This document shows positions 44,402-54,488 of a stretch of DNA of 64,000 bases, piece after piece. Made by a program: the position numbers and the translations under genes. How positions within the stretch are numbered: the stretch's first letter is position 1; each line of letters opens with the position of its first letter. The stretch covers positions 113,223-177,222 of the forward strand of contig JAHHHB010000005.1 in NCBI GenBank assembly GCA_019359545.1, written 5' to 3'. Source of the stretch: Desmonostoc geniculatum HA4340-LM1 (GTDB lineage Bacteria; Cyanobacteriota; Cyanobacteriia; Cyanobacteriales; Nostocaceae). The notes under the pieces were generated by a model. It did not search any database, was not told the DNA's origin, and was given only the letters and a program-made list of their open reading frames with translations.

Positions 44402-44717
44402 ATGAGGAGTAAAGCTGTGACGACTGCAACGCAAGTGTTAGAGCAATCCGTAGTGATGTTTTATCAGAATTATTTACCACTATGTCGGATCAATATCAAG
44501 CGGGCAATTAAATTTTTGGTAACAAAACGAACTGGCAGACTGGGTTTTACTACGGAAAGTGAATGGCAAATTCACTCAACCAAGTTGGGAAAGTATGTGG
44601 AAGATTCCAGCAATTAATTGGCGGGAAGTGTTACCACAAGACGATCGCAGTTGCCAAGACTCCGATATCAGCAAACATCTAAGGCTAGATTATCTGATAC
44701 CGCGATATCGAGGCTGA
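44402..44717 (+). pseudogene. Decayed HNH endonuclease gene
   Basis: Two frames together recall a cyanobacterial HNH protein. The first has QVLEQSVVMFYQNYLPLCRI then NIKRAIKFLVTKRTG; the second, after a frameshift and deletion near 44590, has MWKIPAINWREVLPQDDRSC and HLRLDYLIPRYRG. The CxxC metal site and the catalytic DH are lost (DY in place of DH), and the chain stops before the final N-H part. Confidence 0.6.
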
Positions 44718-44770
44718 ACAGTTTTGAATAAATGTGCAAGCAAACCTGGAATAACAGGAGAGCATGAGGA

Positions 44771-45160
44771 ATGCTGAAATTAACTTACACTGAAAACAGC
44801 TTTTATTTAGAATTTCTTACTCAGTCGCTAGAAGAATGGGTAGCGCAGCGAGTGATTTTGGCGCTACGAGTTGGGCAAACTCTCAGCGTTGAACCGAGTA
44901 CAGCTTCCTTTTTGCTTCCTGTTGATTTACCGGGAGTAGAAATGCTGAAGGCTGAGGTGAAAAGGGATGACAGAGAAATTATTGCTCTGTGCGTCTGCGA
45001 TAGCGAATATGTGGAAGTCACCTTGCGGGGTTCTTGGCTATCAGATGGTTCTGAGGATGCTGTGGGTGTGTTTGTCACCACAATGAGCGATCGCGCTGAG
45101 TTCTTTTTGCACAAACTTTGGCAGGAAGCTCAAGCCTGTGCTTCTGTGATGAGTGAATAA
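44771..45160 (+). CDS. Protein of unknown function
   Basis: A 129-residue ATG-started protein with GGAG eight or so bases upstream (AGGAGAGCATGAGGA then ATG). It has an N-terminal mix of strand and helix (YLEFLTQSLEEWVAQRVILA), no signal peptide or membrane segment, and cysteines C74, C76 and C124. It has the look of a conserved cyanobacterial cytoplasmic protein but no family is recognised. It is monocistronic as far as can be seen. Confidence 0.65.
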   Translation: MLKLTYTENSFYLEFLTQSLEEWVAQRVILALRVGQTLSVEPSTASFLLPVDLPGVEMLKAEVKRDDREIIALCVCDSEYVEVTLRGSWLSDGSEDAVGVFVTTMSDRAEFFLHKLWQEAQACASVMSE

Positions 45161-45391
45161 ACAGGGATGAAAGGGTGAGTAAAATTTTTCACCCTTTCTT
45201 GTCCGATTTCTATAAGTTTGGGAATTGTTATAAATTGGTAACCTTGGTGTTTGAGTTTGTTGATGATTTGTCACAACGCGATCGCTTATTTCGTCAACAG
45301 CTAAATAAAAATTAAAAAAAAGTATTAATACGTGGTTTTGATGCAATTTCTTGTATGTTGATTGTGTTTAAGAATTCACAATCAAAAAAAT

Positions 45392-46246
45392 ATGGATTTT
45401 AAGCAGATTAGTCAGGTTGCTAGTCAACTTTTAACTCAGTTTGGACTGAAAATTTTAGGTGCGATCGCTCTGTGGCTGATTGCTCAACGCTTGATTGATT
45501 TTGGATTGAAGCTACTCCGACGTGCTTTCCGCAGTCAACACGTCGATCCGACACTGATTAACTATCTTCTGAATATCATTGGCGTGACGCTGAGAATTGT
45601 TCTAATTGTGGCAATTCTCGGCTTCTTCGGAATTGAAACAACTTCCTTTGCTGCATTGCTAGCAGCTGCTGGTGTAGCAATTGGTGCAGCATGGGGTGGA
45701 TTACTGGCAAACTTTGCAGCGGGCGCATTTTTAATAGTTTTTCGACCATTCAAAGTTGGTGATTTCATCACAACGGCAGGTGTCACAGGCACTGTTATAG
45801 AAATTGGGCTGTTTACAACCAGTATCAATACACCTGATAACGTTTTGACAATTGTCGCAAATAACAAGATATTTGCTGATAATATCCAGAATTATTCTGC
45901 CAATCCTTACCGTCGGGTCGATCTAGTGGCTCAACTGCATCAGGATGTGAAACATAACGAAGCGATCGCACTTTTGAAAGCCAAAATTAGCCAAATTCCG
46001 AATGTTCTCCAAAATCCAGCACCGGATGTAGAAATTCTGGATTTCAACTTTGCAGGGCCAATACTAGCAGTACGTCCTTATTGCAATAATGACCACTACT
46101 GGCAAGTTTACTTCGACGCTAATAAAGCTATCCGTGAAACATTTGGCGAGGCTGGGTATCCTGCTCCCGAATACCGTTATACGATTAATAGTTTATCTGG
46201 TAATGGAATTAATGCCGTTATCCCACCACTATCGGAAATAACTTGA
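45392..46246 (+). CDS. mscS: Small-conductance mechanosensitive channel
   Basis: A 284-residue MscS-family channel that opens under membrane tension to release solutes during osmotic downshock. The ATG at 45392 is preferred; the open frame extends ten codons further to a TTG. Three N-terminal membrane helices are seen. The pore helix is glycine- and alanine-rich (AALLAAAGVAIGAAWGGLLA), followed by the beta domain motif FRPFKVGDFI. A C-terminal alpha/beta domain completes it. All hallmarks of a minimal MscS are present. It stands between unrelated genes. Confidence 0.93.
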   Translation: MDFKQISQVASQLLTQFGLKILGAIALWLIAQRLIDFGLKLLRRAFRSQHVDPTLINYLLNIIGVTLRIVLIVAILGFFGIETTSFAALLAAAGVAIGAAWGGLLANFAAGAFLIVFRPFKVGDFITTAGVTGTVIEIGLFTTSINTPDNVLTIVANNKIFADNIQNYSANPYRRVDLVAQLHQDVKHNEAIALLKAKISQIPNVLQNPAPDVEILDFNFAGPILAVRPYCNNDHYWQVYFDANKAIRETFGEAGYPAPEYRYTINSLSGNGINAVIPPLSEIT

Positions 46247-46250
46247 GAAT

Positions 46251-46290
46251 TCAGGAGTCAGGAGTCAGAATTCAGGAGTCAGAATTCTGA
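46251..46290. repeat. AGGAGTC/AGAATTC tandem repeats
   Basis: Short repeat run after mscS of the same class as those at 50077-50105. Confidence 0.8.
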
Positions 46291-46512
46291 ATTCAAATAG
46301 GCTTGATAGCTGGATACTAGACTTCCCTTGTGTACTTCATTTTCTTTAAAATCTGCTGTCAGAATTAAAAAGTAGTTAGGGCATATGCCTTAACTACTTT
46401 TTGATGTCGCAAATTTTCTTTAAAACCAGTTTCAATTTCCGAAACGAGCCTGACAAATGCTGTAGAAACAGGTTAGGTTAACTGTTAATCACAAGCCGCA
46501 CCCCCAGCAGCG

Positions 46513-47463
46513 ATGGTAAAAGAATTAGCAATTTGCACCCGTGGACTAACTAAGCAATTTGACCGACACGTTGCTGTCAATGATGTTGATTTAGAAATCC
46601 AGGCGGGTGAAGTATATGGATTGATTGGGCCGAATGGCGCGGGTAAAACGACTCTCATCCGGATGTTGGCGACTGCTGAGGAACCTACTACGGGTGAGAT
46701 TTATATTAATGGCGATCGCCTTTTACGTGACAAGAGTAACCCCAAGCTCAAGCGTCGTCTTGGTTACTTACCCGATGATTATCCACTGTATGAAGATTTG
46801 ACGGTCTGGGATTACTTAGATTATTTTGCGCGTTTGTATCGCTTGCGGGAACCGCGCCGCACCCAACGCCTACATGAAGTTTTAGAATTAATCCAACTTG
46901 GTAACAAACGCCACAGTCAGATTTCTACTCTCTCACGGGGGATGAAACAGCGTTTGAGTTTAGCGCGAACGATTATCCACGAACCGATTTTACTACTACT
47001 AGATGAGCCTGTTTCTGGGCTTGACCCCATTGCGAGAATGCATTTCCGGGAAATCATCAAGGCTTTACGAGAAGCTGGGATGACAATCTTAATTTCCTCC
47101 CATGTCCTCAGTGATTTAGCGGAATTGTGTACTTCTGTGGGAATTATGGAACTTGGTTTTTTGGTAGAAAGTACTTCCCTACAGCAACTTTACCAACGTC
47201 TTTCACACCAGCAAATTGTGTTATCTACTTTGGGAGAAATAGAGGCACTTTTGAGTGAATTGAAGCATCATCCTTTAGTAGAACAGTGGGAGGTGATACC
47301 AGGAAAAAACAGCGTGCGGGTGAATTTTTCGGGGACACAGGAAGAATGTGCTGATTTGTTGCGATCGCTCATTGAAACAGGCATTCCTCTGAGTGATTTC
47401 CACTGCACGCAAGAAGATTTAGAAACTATTTTCTTAAAATTAGGTCACAAACAAGCATCTTAA
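46513..47463 (+). CDS. ABC transporter ATP-binding protein
   Basis: A 316-residue ATPase of the ABC-2 exporter type. Walker A GPNGAGKTT (39-47), signature LSRGMKQ (140-146), Walker B LLLLDEP (160-166) and the H-loop (SSH) are all intact. A C-terminal extension of about 90 residues is typical for ABC-2 exporters such as the NatA/YadG group. It lies 82 bases before its membrane partner in an operon. The exported substrate is unknown. Confidence 0.93.
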   Translation: MVKELAICTRGLTKQFDRHVAVNDVDLEIQAGEVYGLIGPNGAGKTTLIRMLATAEEPTTGEIYINGDRLLRDKSNPKLKRRLGYLPDDYPLYEDLTVWDYLDYFARLYRLREPRRTQRLHEVLELIQLGNKRHSQISTLSRGMKQRLSLARTIIHEPILLLLDEPVSGLDPIARMHFREIIKALREAGMTILISSHVLSDLAELCTSVGIMELGFLVESTSLQQLYQRLSHQQIVLSTLGEIEALLSELKHHPLVEQWEVIPGKNSVRVNFSGTQEECADLLRSLIETGIPLSDFHCTQEDLETIFLKLGHKQAS

Positions 47464-47545
47464 TTCGTCAGACAATTTTAGATTTTAGATTTTGGATTTT
47501 GGATTGGTACCACAGATAAGTCTGAATTTTTGGAGAATTTTTCCT

Positions 47546-49309
47546 ATGATGCTCAATTTGATAGATAAAATCGGCGATGCAAATCCGCAACTCTTGCGGG
47601 AATTGAAAGGACGCCTGAAATTTTTTAATGTGGCGATCGCTGTTGCAACATCCATACTACTGCAACTAGTAGTTTTTTTATATCAGTTGCGCGAATTGCC
47701 TAATAAATATCCGCTGACTGGCACATACTGCCGTTTAAGTCCAGTATATGAGGGGCAACGAACACGAGCTTACCAGCTATCAGATCAATTTAAAATTGCT
47801 GAAATAAATAATTTCCTATCCAAGAATTTCTGCCCGCACAACGAAATTAATTTCCAGTTATGGTGGCGAGATCATTGGGAATATATATTCCTTTCTTTGA
47901 GTGTAATTTTTATATTTACACTATTAGTTGCAGGAACTTATTTACTCATTAATGATTTAGCCAAAGAAGAACGTCGCGGTACGCTGAATTTCATTCGTCT
48001 GAGTCCTCAATCAGAAACAAGTATATTGACTGGCAAGTTGCTAGGAGTTCCGAGTTTAATTTATCTCGTAGTCTTAGCAGCCCTTCCTTTACATTTGTGG
48101 GCTGGACGTTCTGCCAACATAGCTTTTAGTTACATTTTTAGTTACTACGCTATTGTTGTTGGTAGCTGTATTTTCTTCTACAGTGCTGCATTACTCTTTG
48201 GATTAGTTACTCGTTGGTTCAGTGGTTTTCAGCCGTGGTTAGGTAGTGGCGCTGTTTTATTTTTCTTGTTTATGACGATGATAATGGCGTCGTCTTATAG
48301 CAATAGTTTAAATAATTCAGGTGCTTGGTTGAGACTTTTTAATCCTTGGGATGTAACCAATTATCTGTTTCCGAACTTGTTCCGTGTACACAATGGTTCT
48401 CCTGTGAAAAGCTTGCAGTTTTTCTATATACCATTGGGAACAAATGTTGTCAGCGTTGTTGGCTTTCATTTATTAAATTTTGGATTGTGTAGTTACGGAA
48501 TTTTCCAAGCGCTGAAACGCTGCTTCCGTAATCCTGAAGCCTCAGTAATCAGCAAGGGACAAAGTTATTTAGTAGTAGCTTTTTCCCAAGTCATGATGTG
48601 GGGATTTACCTTGCAAGATTGGACAGAAGTTTACAATTTTAATCAACAAATTGAGCGTAACTTTGCTTTTATTGCATTATACGACTTGATATTACTTTTC
48701 AGTTTGATTGCAATTCTTTCGCCTCACCGTCAAGCTATACAAGATTGGGCGAGATATCGACATCAAGAAGTTTCTAGCCACAAGAGTATTTGGTGGGATT
48801 TAATTTCGAGCGAAAAAAGTCCTGCATTAGTGGCGATCGCCATTAACCTGACAATTGTTAGTATCCCTTGGCTAGTCTGGATTTCACTGACATCTGTTTT
48901 AGATACAGGCGGTAGCCCAAGTTGGGCGGATGACACCGTTGACAGGTTGAAATTAATTTTAGCTGTGGCTTTGTCAATCAGCATGATGTTGATTTATGCT
49001 ACCGTTGCTCAATTGATACTTTTGCTAAAAACTCCCAAGCGTTCTTTCTGGGCAATTGGAACTATCGGTGGAGTCATGTTTCTACCACCGATGATTTTAG
49101 AATTTATCGGTATGTCTTCGTGGAAACACCCCACTATATGGCTGTTTTCAACTTTTCCTTGGTCTGCAATACAATACTCTGGGGCGACAACAATTTTGAT
49201 GTCATTCTTAGCCCAGTTGAGTGTTCTCGCATTCTTAAATTTCCAGTTAAGAAAGCAGGTGAGATTAGCAGGTGAATCTGCAACCAAAGCATTGTTAGCA
49301 GGGCGCTAG
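47546..49309 (+). CDS. ABC-2 type membrane protein
   Basis: The preferred ATG at 47546 (GGAGAA upstream) gives 587 residues; the open frame reaches back to a TTG inside ATTTTGG repeats. About twelve hydrophobic segments are visible. A soluble extracellular loop lies around residues 60-110. The cytoplasmic segment LAKEERRGTLNFIRLSPQSE is the characteristic ABC-2 permease motif that contacts the ATPase. It forms an exporter with the preceding gene. Its large size and two-half layout suggest a fused double permease. Confidence 0.85.
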   Translation: MMLNLIDKIGDANPQLLRELKGRLKFFNVAIAVATSILLQLVVFLYQLRELPNKYPLTGTYCRLSPVYEGQRTRAYQLSDQFKIAEINNFLSKNFCPHNEINFQLWWRDHWEYIFLSLSVIFIFTLLVAGTYLLINDLAKEERRGTLNFIRLSPQSETSILTGKLLGVPSLIYLVVLAALPLHLWAGRSANIAFSYIFSYYAIVVGSCIFFYSAALLFGLVTRWFSGFQPWLGSGAVLFFLFMTMIMASSYSNSLNNSGAWLRLFNPWDVTNYLFPNLFRVHNGSPVKSLQFFYIPLGTNVVSVVGFHLLNFGLCSYGIFQALKRCFRNPEASVISKGQSYLVVAFSQVMMWGFTLQDWTEVYNFNQQIERNFAFIALYDLILLFSLIAILSPHRQAIQDWARYRHQEVSSHKSIWWDLISSEKSPALVAIAINLTIVSIPWLVWISLTSVLDTGGSPSWADDTVDRLKLILAVALSISMMLIYATVAQLILLLKTPKRSFWAIGTIGGVMFLPPMILEFIGMSSWKHPTIWLFSTFPWSAIQYSGATTILMSFLAQLSVLAFLNFQLRKQVRLAGESATKALLAGR

Positions 49310-49335
49310 TTTACTAATTGAAGCACATTAATTAG

Positions 49336-49368
49336 ATCCCCGACTTCTTTGAGAAGTCGGGGATCTAG
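49336..49368 (+). terminator. Hairpin downstream of the ABC exporter
   Basis: GATCCCCGACTTCT and its reverse complement with a 3-base loop region, followed by CTAGTTTTTG. It could end the exporter transcript. The same palindrome family is found at 23779-23810, so it may also be a dispersed repeat. Confidence 0.5.
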
Positions 49369-49566
49369 TTTTTGCTATATTATTTATTAGCTGCTTACAT
49401 CGAAAATTCTATATCAAAAATATTTACAATCAAATAAATCGGATGTAGCAGTTTACATCTGTACACCCAAATTCATCTATCTTTAGTAGTATTTGTAGGG
49501 TGCGTTAGCGTTTCGCGTAACGCACACTAGGTGTATCAGCATAATTATTGCGATAACCTGAAAATC

Positions 49567-50049
49567 ATGCCAGATATCTCTCCTGAAAACCTACGTCATA
49601 TAGCTATCCAATTTTTAGAACAAAACTCTCCACAACGTCTGCAAATTCTCAAAGAATTTGGCATAGCACGTTATGATTTTTTAACTAAAATACGCCTCAA
49701 TGAAGCAAATATTATTTGTATAATGCGATTTTTAAAATATCCAAATCAGCTAAAATTTCCCAATCTTGAACAAGCAGATTTATCTGGTTTAATTTTAGAT
49801 GAGTTAAATTTCATCCGAGCAAATTTATCAGCAGCAAATCTGCAAGGCAGTAGTTTAGTTAATACCGACCTATTGTTTGCAAATTTGACAAAAGCTAATT
49901 TAAAAAATGCAGATTTAACAGGTGCAACTTTGAATGAGACTATTTGGTTAGATACCTTGGTAGAACAGTGTCAGCTTGGTGTAGGTATTGGTTTAACTCA
50001 TCTGCAACGCCAAGATTTACAACTGCGCAAAGCTAAATTTAACTCTTGA
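49567..50049 (+). CDS. Pentapeptide-repeat protein
   Basis: From the ATG at 49567 the product is 160 residues; a GTG 12 codons earlier is possible. The N-terminal half is helical and non-repetitive. Residues from about 68 to 125 carry about twelve A(D/N)LxX pentapeptides, such as [20 protein letters not shown], which form a right-handed beta helix. Such proteins are numerous in Nostoc; the founding member HglK and gyrase protectors are relatives in fold only. No partner gene suggests a function. The cell location is probably cytoplasm, as no signal peptide is seen. Confidence 0.85.
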   Translation: MPDISPENLRHIAIQFLEQNSPQRLQILKEFGIARYDFLTKIRLNEANIICIMRFLKYPNQLKFPNLEQADLSGLILDELNFIRANLSAANLQGSSLVNTDLLFANLTKANLKNADLTGATLNETIWLDTLVEQCQLGVGIGLTHLQRQDLQLRKAKFNS

Positions 50050-50397
50050 AAAAAAGATAATTAAAATACAGAATTCAGAATTCAGAATTCAGAATTCAGA
50101 AATCAGAATCAATTAGTGAGGGATTTAGCGTCAAGTCAGAGCTAAGGCTTCCTTAGCGACCCTTCTGCGTCGCTTAACAAGAAAGACCCGCCACTAATTG
50201 TACACCAGCAATTTTTAAATTTTGTGTGGTGTTTCACCGATTATTCAAACGCCAGCGATGCACTTAGCTTGTCGAAGTGTCATACATAATTCATTCTGTT
50301 AGCGGGAGCGCGGCATTTAGCCCATTCTGACTCCTGGCTCCTGAATTCTTTCTTATTAAAATACAGAAAGTTATAAAATTATTAGATTGAGATTGAG
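50050..50397. other. Intergenic region with AGAATTC repeats
   Basis: Heptamers AGAATTC (50077-50105) are followed by about 290 bases with short inverted segments (GCGACCCTTCTGCGTCGC and similar) and no gene. Near the end TGACTCCTGGCTCCTGAATTC repeats the common Nostoc filler. Confidence 0.55.
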
Positions 50398-50409
50398 TTG
50401 GATAAATTA

Positions 50410-51573
50410 ATGAGTATTAAACTGCCCCAAAAATTGATGCTGCTTGGTTCTGGAGAACTAGGCAAAGAATTTACAATTGCTGCTCAGCGTCTTGGTAATT
50501 ATGTGATTGCTGTTGACCGCTACCCTGATGCTCCAGCGATGCAAGTTGCTGACTCTTTTGAAGTGATTTCTATGCTCAGTGCTGATGATTTAGAAGCTAT
50601 AGTTAAAAAACATCAACCAGATTTTATTATACCAGAAATTGAAGCAATCAGAACAGAAAAACTGCTCGAATTTGAGCAGCGAGGGATTACAGTTATACCG
50701 ACTGCGGCTGCCACTAACTATACAATGAACCGCGATAGAATTAGGGAATTGGCACATCAACAATTAGGCATCAGAACGGCCAAATATAGTTATGCAGTAA
50801 GTCTAGAAGAATTGATTGCTGTTTCTGATGAAATTGGGTTTCCTAATGTTGTCAAACCCGTGATGTCATCATCTGGAAAAGGTCAGTCTGTGGTGCAGAA
50901 TAAGACTGAGGTGGAGAAGGCTTGGAATTATGCGATCGCTAATTCTAGAGGTGATAGTCAAAAGGCGATCGTAGAAGAATTTATTAACTTTGAAATTGAG
51001 ATAACTTTACTAACTATTAAACAGTGGAATGCCCCAACAATTTTCTGTTCTCCTATTGGTCATCGCCAAGAACGAGGGGATTATCAAGAATCGTGGCAAC
51101 CCGCAGAAATTTCTGAAGACAAGATATTAAAAGCCCAAGAAATAGCTATAAAAGTCACCGATGCTTTAGGAGGAGCCGGAATTTTTGGCGTTGAGTTTTT
51201 CATTACCAAAGATGAAGTAATTTTTTCCGAACTTTCTCCCAGGCCCCATGATACGGGGATGGTGACATTAATCTCCCAAAATTTCAACGAATTTGAATTA
51301 CATCTACGAGCTATTTTAAACTTACCAATTCCTCATATAGAACAATTAGGAGCATCAGCTAGTGCAGTAATTTTAGCTTCAACAAAATCTGATTCTATTA
51401 CTTTTGCTGGTGTCGCCGATGCTTTGTCAGAAAAAGACGTAGATATCAGATTATTTGGTAAACCTAATGCCCATCCATATCGGCGAATGGGAGTAGCTTT
51501 AGCAAAAGGTGTGAATGTCCAAGAGGCTAGGGAAAAAGCTACTAAAGCTGCAAATAAAATTAAAATCATTTAG
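50410..51573 (+). CDS. purT: Formate-dependent phosphoribosylglycinamide formyltransferase
   Basis: A 387-residue ATP-grasp enzyme that uses formate and ATP to formylate GAR in purine synthesis, the folate-independent alternative to PurN. The ATG at 50410 gives MSIKLPQKLMLLGSGELGKE, the family start; a TTG four codons earlier is less likely. The ATP-grasp motifs are seen in NVVKPVMSSSGKGQSVV (about 155-171), VEEFINFEIEITLL and VEFFITKDEVIFSELSPRPH. The C-terminal NAHPYRRMGVALAKG is typical. It lies alone, convergent with the exopolysaccharide cluster. Confidence 0.96.
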   Translation: MSIKLPQKLMLLGSGELGKEFTIAAQRLGNYVIAVDRYPDAPAMQVADSFEVISMLSADDLEAIVKKHQPDFIIPEIEAIRTEKLLEFEQRGITVIPTAAATNYTMNRDRIRELAHQQLGIRTAKYSYAVSLEELIAVSDEIGFPNVVKPVMSSSGKGQSVVQNKTEVEKAWNYAIANSRGDSQKAIVEEFINFEIEITLLTIKQWNAPTIFCSPIGHRQERGDYQESWQPAEISEDKILKAQEIAIKVTDALGGAGIFGVEFFITKDEVIFSELSPRPHDTGMVTLISQNFNEFELHLRAILNLPIPHIEQLGASASAVILASTKSDSITFAGVADALSEKDVDIRLFGKPNAHPYRRMGVALAKGVNVQEAREKATKAANKIKII

Positions 51574-51583
51574 TTTTGCAATG

Positions 51584-52114
51584 TTAGTAAGTACAGGAAT
51601 CAAGAATATTCACCACTGCATGAAAGTTTACTCCGAGCATATATTGATTGCTATTGGGGAAATTTTCTAAGCTTAACAAGACTGTTTTTGTACCCTGAAA
51701 ATCGCTTTTTTGAGGTTGGATTACAATTGCTATCTCATTCACTCCAGCGGGAATGCTCGCAAAATTAGCAATTGGTTGATAATCTACTCCAGCCTCAGCT
51801 GTTCCCTCAATGCTATACTTCACCGTTAAATCTTGACTCGTATCACCATTACGAGTAATCACAAACTCGCCAACTTCTCCAAATTGAGATGCATACATTT
51901 TTGTAGCTGTAATGTTTACAATGATCGGGTAGCTAGAGGTAGAGTTTAATTGATTATATTTATTTGTATTTTGATTGCTCGATATGAAACTCAAGTTAAT
52001 TAATAGTTCGTTTTTAATAGAAAATTTATCAAAGTTGACAGTGTTATTTATTTGTGAATTATGAACCAGGCAACTTGATTCTAACACCTGATTTTTTGCT
52101 TCGGAATTCTTCAT
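51584..52114 (-). CDS. Calx-beta domain protein at the end of the polysaccharide cluster
   Basis: From the ATG at 52114 the product is 176 residues. The second half is a Calx-beta motif: GEFVITRNGDTSQDLTVKYS, EGTAEAGVDYQ and TKTVLLSLENFPNS, a calcium-binding beta domain found in surface and adhesion proteins. There is no signal peptide. The start is uncertain: the frame runs on upstream to 52171 and overlaps the kinase gene (ending 52059), and a GTG at 52087 is also possible. It is the last gene of the minus-strand cluster. Perhaps it binds the exported polymer or is secreted by a non-Sec route. It may equally be a truncated remnant of a larger protein. Confidence 0.6.
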   Translation of the reverse strand: MKNSEAKNQVLESSCLVHNSQINNTVNFDKFSIKNELLINLSFISSNQNTNKYNQLNSTSSYPIIVNITATKMYASQFGEVGEFVITRNGDTSQDLTVKYSIEGTAEAGVDYQPIANFASIPAGVNEIAIVIQPQKSDFQGTKTVLLSLENFPNSNQYMLGVNFHAVVNILDSCTY

Positions 52115-54254
52115 TATTTTCTTCATTTGAGTAGTAATAACTGTAGCGTTCATGCTGGGGAATAACTCCATTTACTACCTGTCCTAAGACATTCTGACCA
52201 GATTTTTCTAGAAGTTCTTTTGCAATAGTGGCACTAACACAATCAACTACCCCCGGACGAACGACAAATAACACACCGTCAGCCATTTGCCCTAGAGTAG
52301 CAGCATCAGCCGCAACGTTCAATGATGGAGCATCGATAATTACGAAGTCGTAGTAAACAGAAAAAGTTTGAATTAACGCAGCCATTTTTTTTGAGTCAAG
52401 GAGAGAACCTGGATTAGGAGGTATAACTCCACAAGTGAGGACATACAAATTATCCATTACTTGTTGGATAGCTGTACTAATTTCAGCTTGTCCAACAATT
52501 AAATTGCTCAATCCTTGATTATTAATTAATTCCCAAATTTTATGCTGAACAGGACGGCGCATATCCGCATCTACTAGTAATACTTTGCGCTCCATTTGAG
52601 CCATTGTAATAGCTAAATTAGCTGCTACTGTAGATTTGCCTTCTCTGGGTACAGAACTAGTGATAACTATAACTTTTAGTTCCCGATCGGCACTCAGGAA
52701 TTTAAGATTTGCTCGCAGCATACGGTATGCTTCATTGATAGGCGATCGCGGTGCATCTCGAACCATAAGTCTTTTACTATATAATTCCAGTTCTTCATTG
52801 CCACGAAGAGACTTTTTCGACTTATTAAAAGCAGGAATAACCCCTAATAAAGTAAATTTCAATAATTCCTTAGCCTGATCGGTAGTCTTAATTGATTTAT
52901 CTATTTTTTCCAAGCCATACACAATCGCCAAAGCTGCTAAAGTAGACAATAAACCTGCACTCAAATACAAAAATATCGGAGAGGAAATTGACTCTTCTGG
53001 AACTTCAGCTTCCGATATCATACTTGCATTGCCTAAATTTTGATTTTCTGCTATTCGGCTTTCTTGTAGTTTTTGTAATAAAAGTGAGTAGGTAGATTGT
53101 GCGGCTTGTACTTTACGTTCTAATTGTCGCTGTTGTTGTTCTAACCTTGGCAGATTGTTCAAGCGTTGTTTATAAGCAGCTTGTAACCCAGATAAAGTAG
53201 TGATTTGACTTGCTAAGCCCAGACGATTTGACTCTAAATCTACAAGTTTTGCAGAAAGTTGCTGTTGTAATTGTCCTAGTTGAAAATTATTATTTAGTTG
53301 TGCTGAACTTATGCCTACAACGTTTTTGACTCGTTGTTCTAGTAATTTATTTAAAGAGCTTAATTTGTATTGCAAATTGATAATTTCTGGATGATTGTCT
53401 TGTAAAATTGTTCGCCTAGCCGCCAATTGTGATTCTAGCTGCTGGATTTCTTTGAGAATATCTTGTACCCCTGAAGTTTGACTAAGGGAAGTCATAATTA
53501 CAGCTTGCTGGGAGTTCATACCCAATTGTTTGCGGATTCCTTGAGTCTGCGCCTCAGCATCAGCAAATCTAGATTGAGCTTCACTAATTTGCTGTTGTAA
53601 TTCTGTAATGAGTTCTAGTGATTTATTTGCTTCTTCTTGTAAGGACACAATTTTATATTTTTCTTTAAATTGTGCTAGTTCTGCTTCTGCTTGTCGAACG
53701 ATTAATTCTGCATTTGGCAGTTGTTTTTCTATGAATTTGCGAGCAGTTGTAGCTTGAGTTCTATGAGCAGATATATTGTATTCTAAATAGACATCTATGA
53801 GAGTATTAACAACCTGTGCAGCTATTTCTGGGTTTGTGTCTTTATAAGAAATACTGAGAACATCGGCTCCTTTAACTTCCTTTATTGTCAGCTGTTGTAG
53901 AAATCGTTTAGTTTTTATATGTACATTTTTATCTTTCAAGTTGAGTCTATTTATAGTAGTGTTTATAACTGGTACAGAACGAATAACTTCTGCTTCTGTA
54001 TTAAGAGGATTATTTTTATTATCAACTAATGGCTCTAATTTACCCATTTCTGTTCCTACTCCTGTTAAAGAAGAAGTAGTATTGATTCTTTGGAATTTTA
54101 GCTTGCCTTCTGCTAAGTAATAAGGCTTTTTGAAAAATGTAGCTACCTGTAAGGTTATAAACACACAGATAAAAACACTTAAAGCAGGAATCCAACGACG
54201 CTTTAGGACTTGCCAATAGTTATCAAAATTTGGAGAATATTCTTGTATTTTCAT
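52059..54254 (-). CDS. Polysaccharide chain-length regulator/tyrosine autokinase (Wzc-like)
   Basis: A 731-residue inner-membrane protein. It has a Wzz domain with TM1 at about 22-40, a long periplasmic coiled coil (about 170-400) and TM2 at about 427-446. The cytoplasmic BY-kinase follows: Walker A SSVPREGKST (533-542), Walker A' VLLVDADMRRP (558-568) and Walker B FVIIDAPS (637-644). A tyrosine-rich tail (Y704, Y706, Y707, Y708) is the autophosphorylation cluster. It controls polymer length and export of exopolysaccharide through cycles of Tyr phosphorylation. It is part of the minus-strand cluster ending at 51584. Confidence 0.95.
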   Translation of the reverse strand: MKIQEYSPNFDNYWQVLKRRWIPALSVFICVFITLQVATFFKKPYYLAEGKLKFQRINTTSSLTGVGTEMGKLEPLVDNKNNPLNTEAEVIRSVPVINTTINRLNLKDKNVHIKTKRFLQQLTIKEVKGADVLSISYKDTNPEIAAQVVNTLIDVYLEYNISAHRTQATTARKFIEKQLPNAELIVRQAEAELAQFKEKYKIVSLQEEANKSLELITELQQQISEAQSRFADAEAQTQGIRKQLGMNSQQAVIMTSLSQTSGVQDILKEIQQLESQLAARRTILQDNHPEIINLQYKLSSLNKLLEQRVKNVVGISSAQLNNNFQLGQLQQQLSAKLVDLESNRLGLASQITTLSGLQAAYKQRLNNLPRLEQQQRQLERKVQAAQSTYSLLLQKLQESRIAENQNLGNASMISEAEVPEESISSPIFLYLSAGLLSTLAALAIVYGLEKIDKSIKTTDQAKELLKFTLLGVIPAFNKSKKSLRGNEELELYSKRLMVRDAPRSPINEAYRMLRANLKFLSADRELKVIVITSSVPREGKSTVAANLAITMAQMERKVLLVDADMRRPVQHKIWELINNQGLSNLIVGQAEISTAIQQVMDNLYVLTCGVIPPNPGSLLDSKKMAALIQTFSVYYDFVIIDAPSLNVAADAATLGQMADGVLFVVRPGVVDCVSATIAKELLEKSGQNVLGQVVNGVIPQHERYSYYYSNEENNEEFRSKKSGVRIKLPGS

Positions 54255-54488
54255 AAAATAATTGCGAGTTTTTGATAAATGATAATTCAGGAGTTAGGAG
54301 TTATAAAAGACATCAATTCGCTAGAATTTTTGTTGAAATATTTTTTTCTCACGCAGAGGCGCAGAGAAGAGAACGCAAAGAAGTAATTTTGCTATAAGTT
54401 TATTGAAAAATGCGAAAACTAAAAGAGAAAAATTTAGTATTTATTTGTAATTAATAATTATTTATCTGGCAGATTTGCAGAACTTTTA

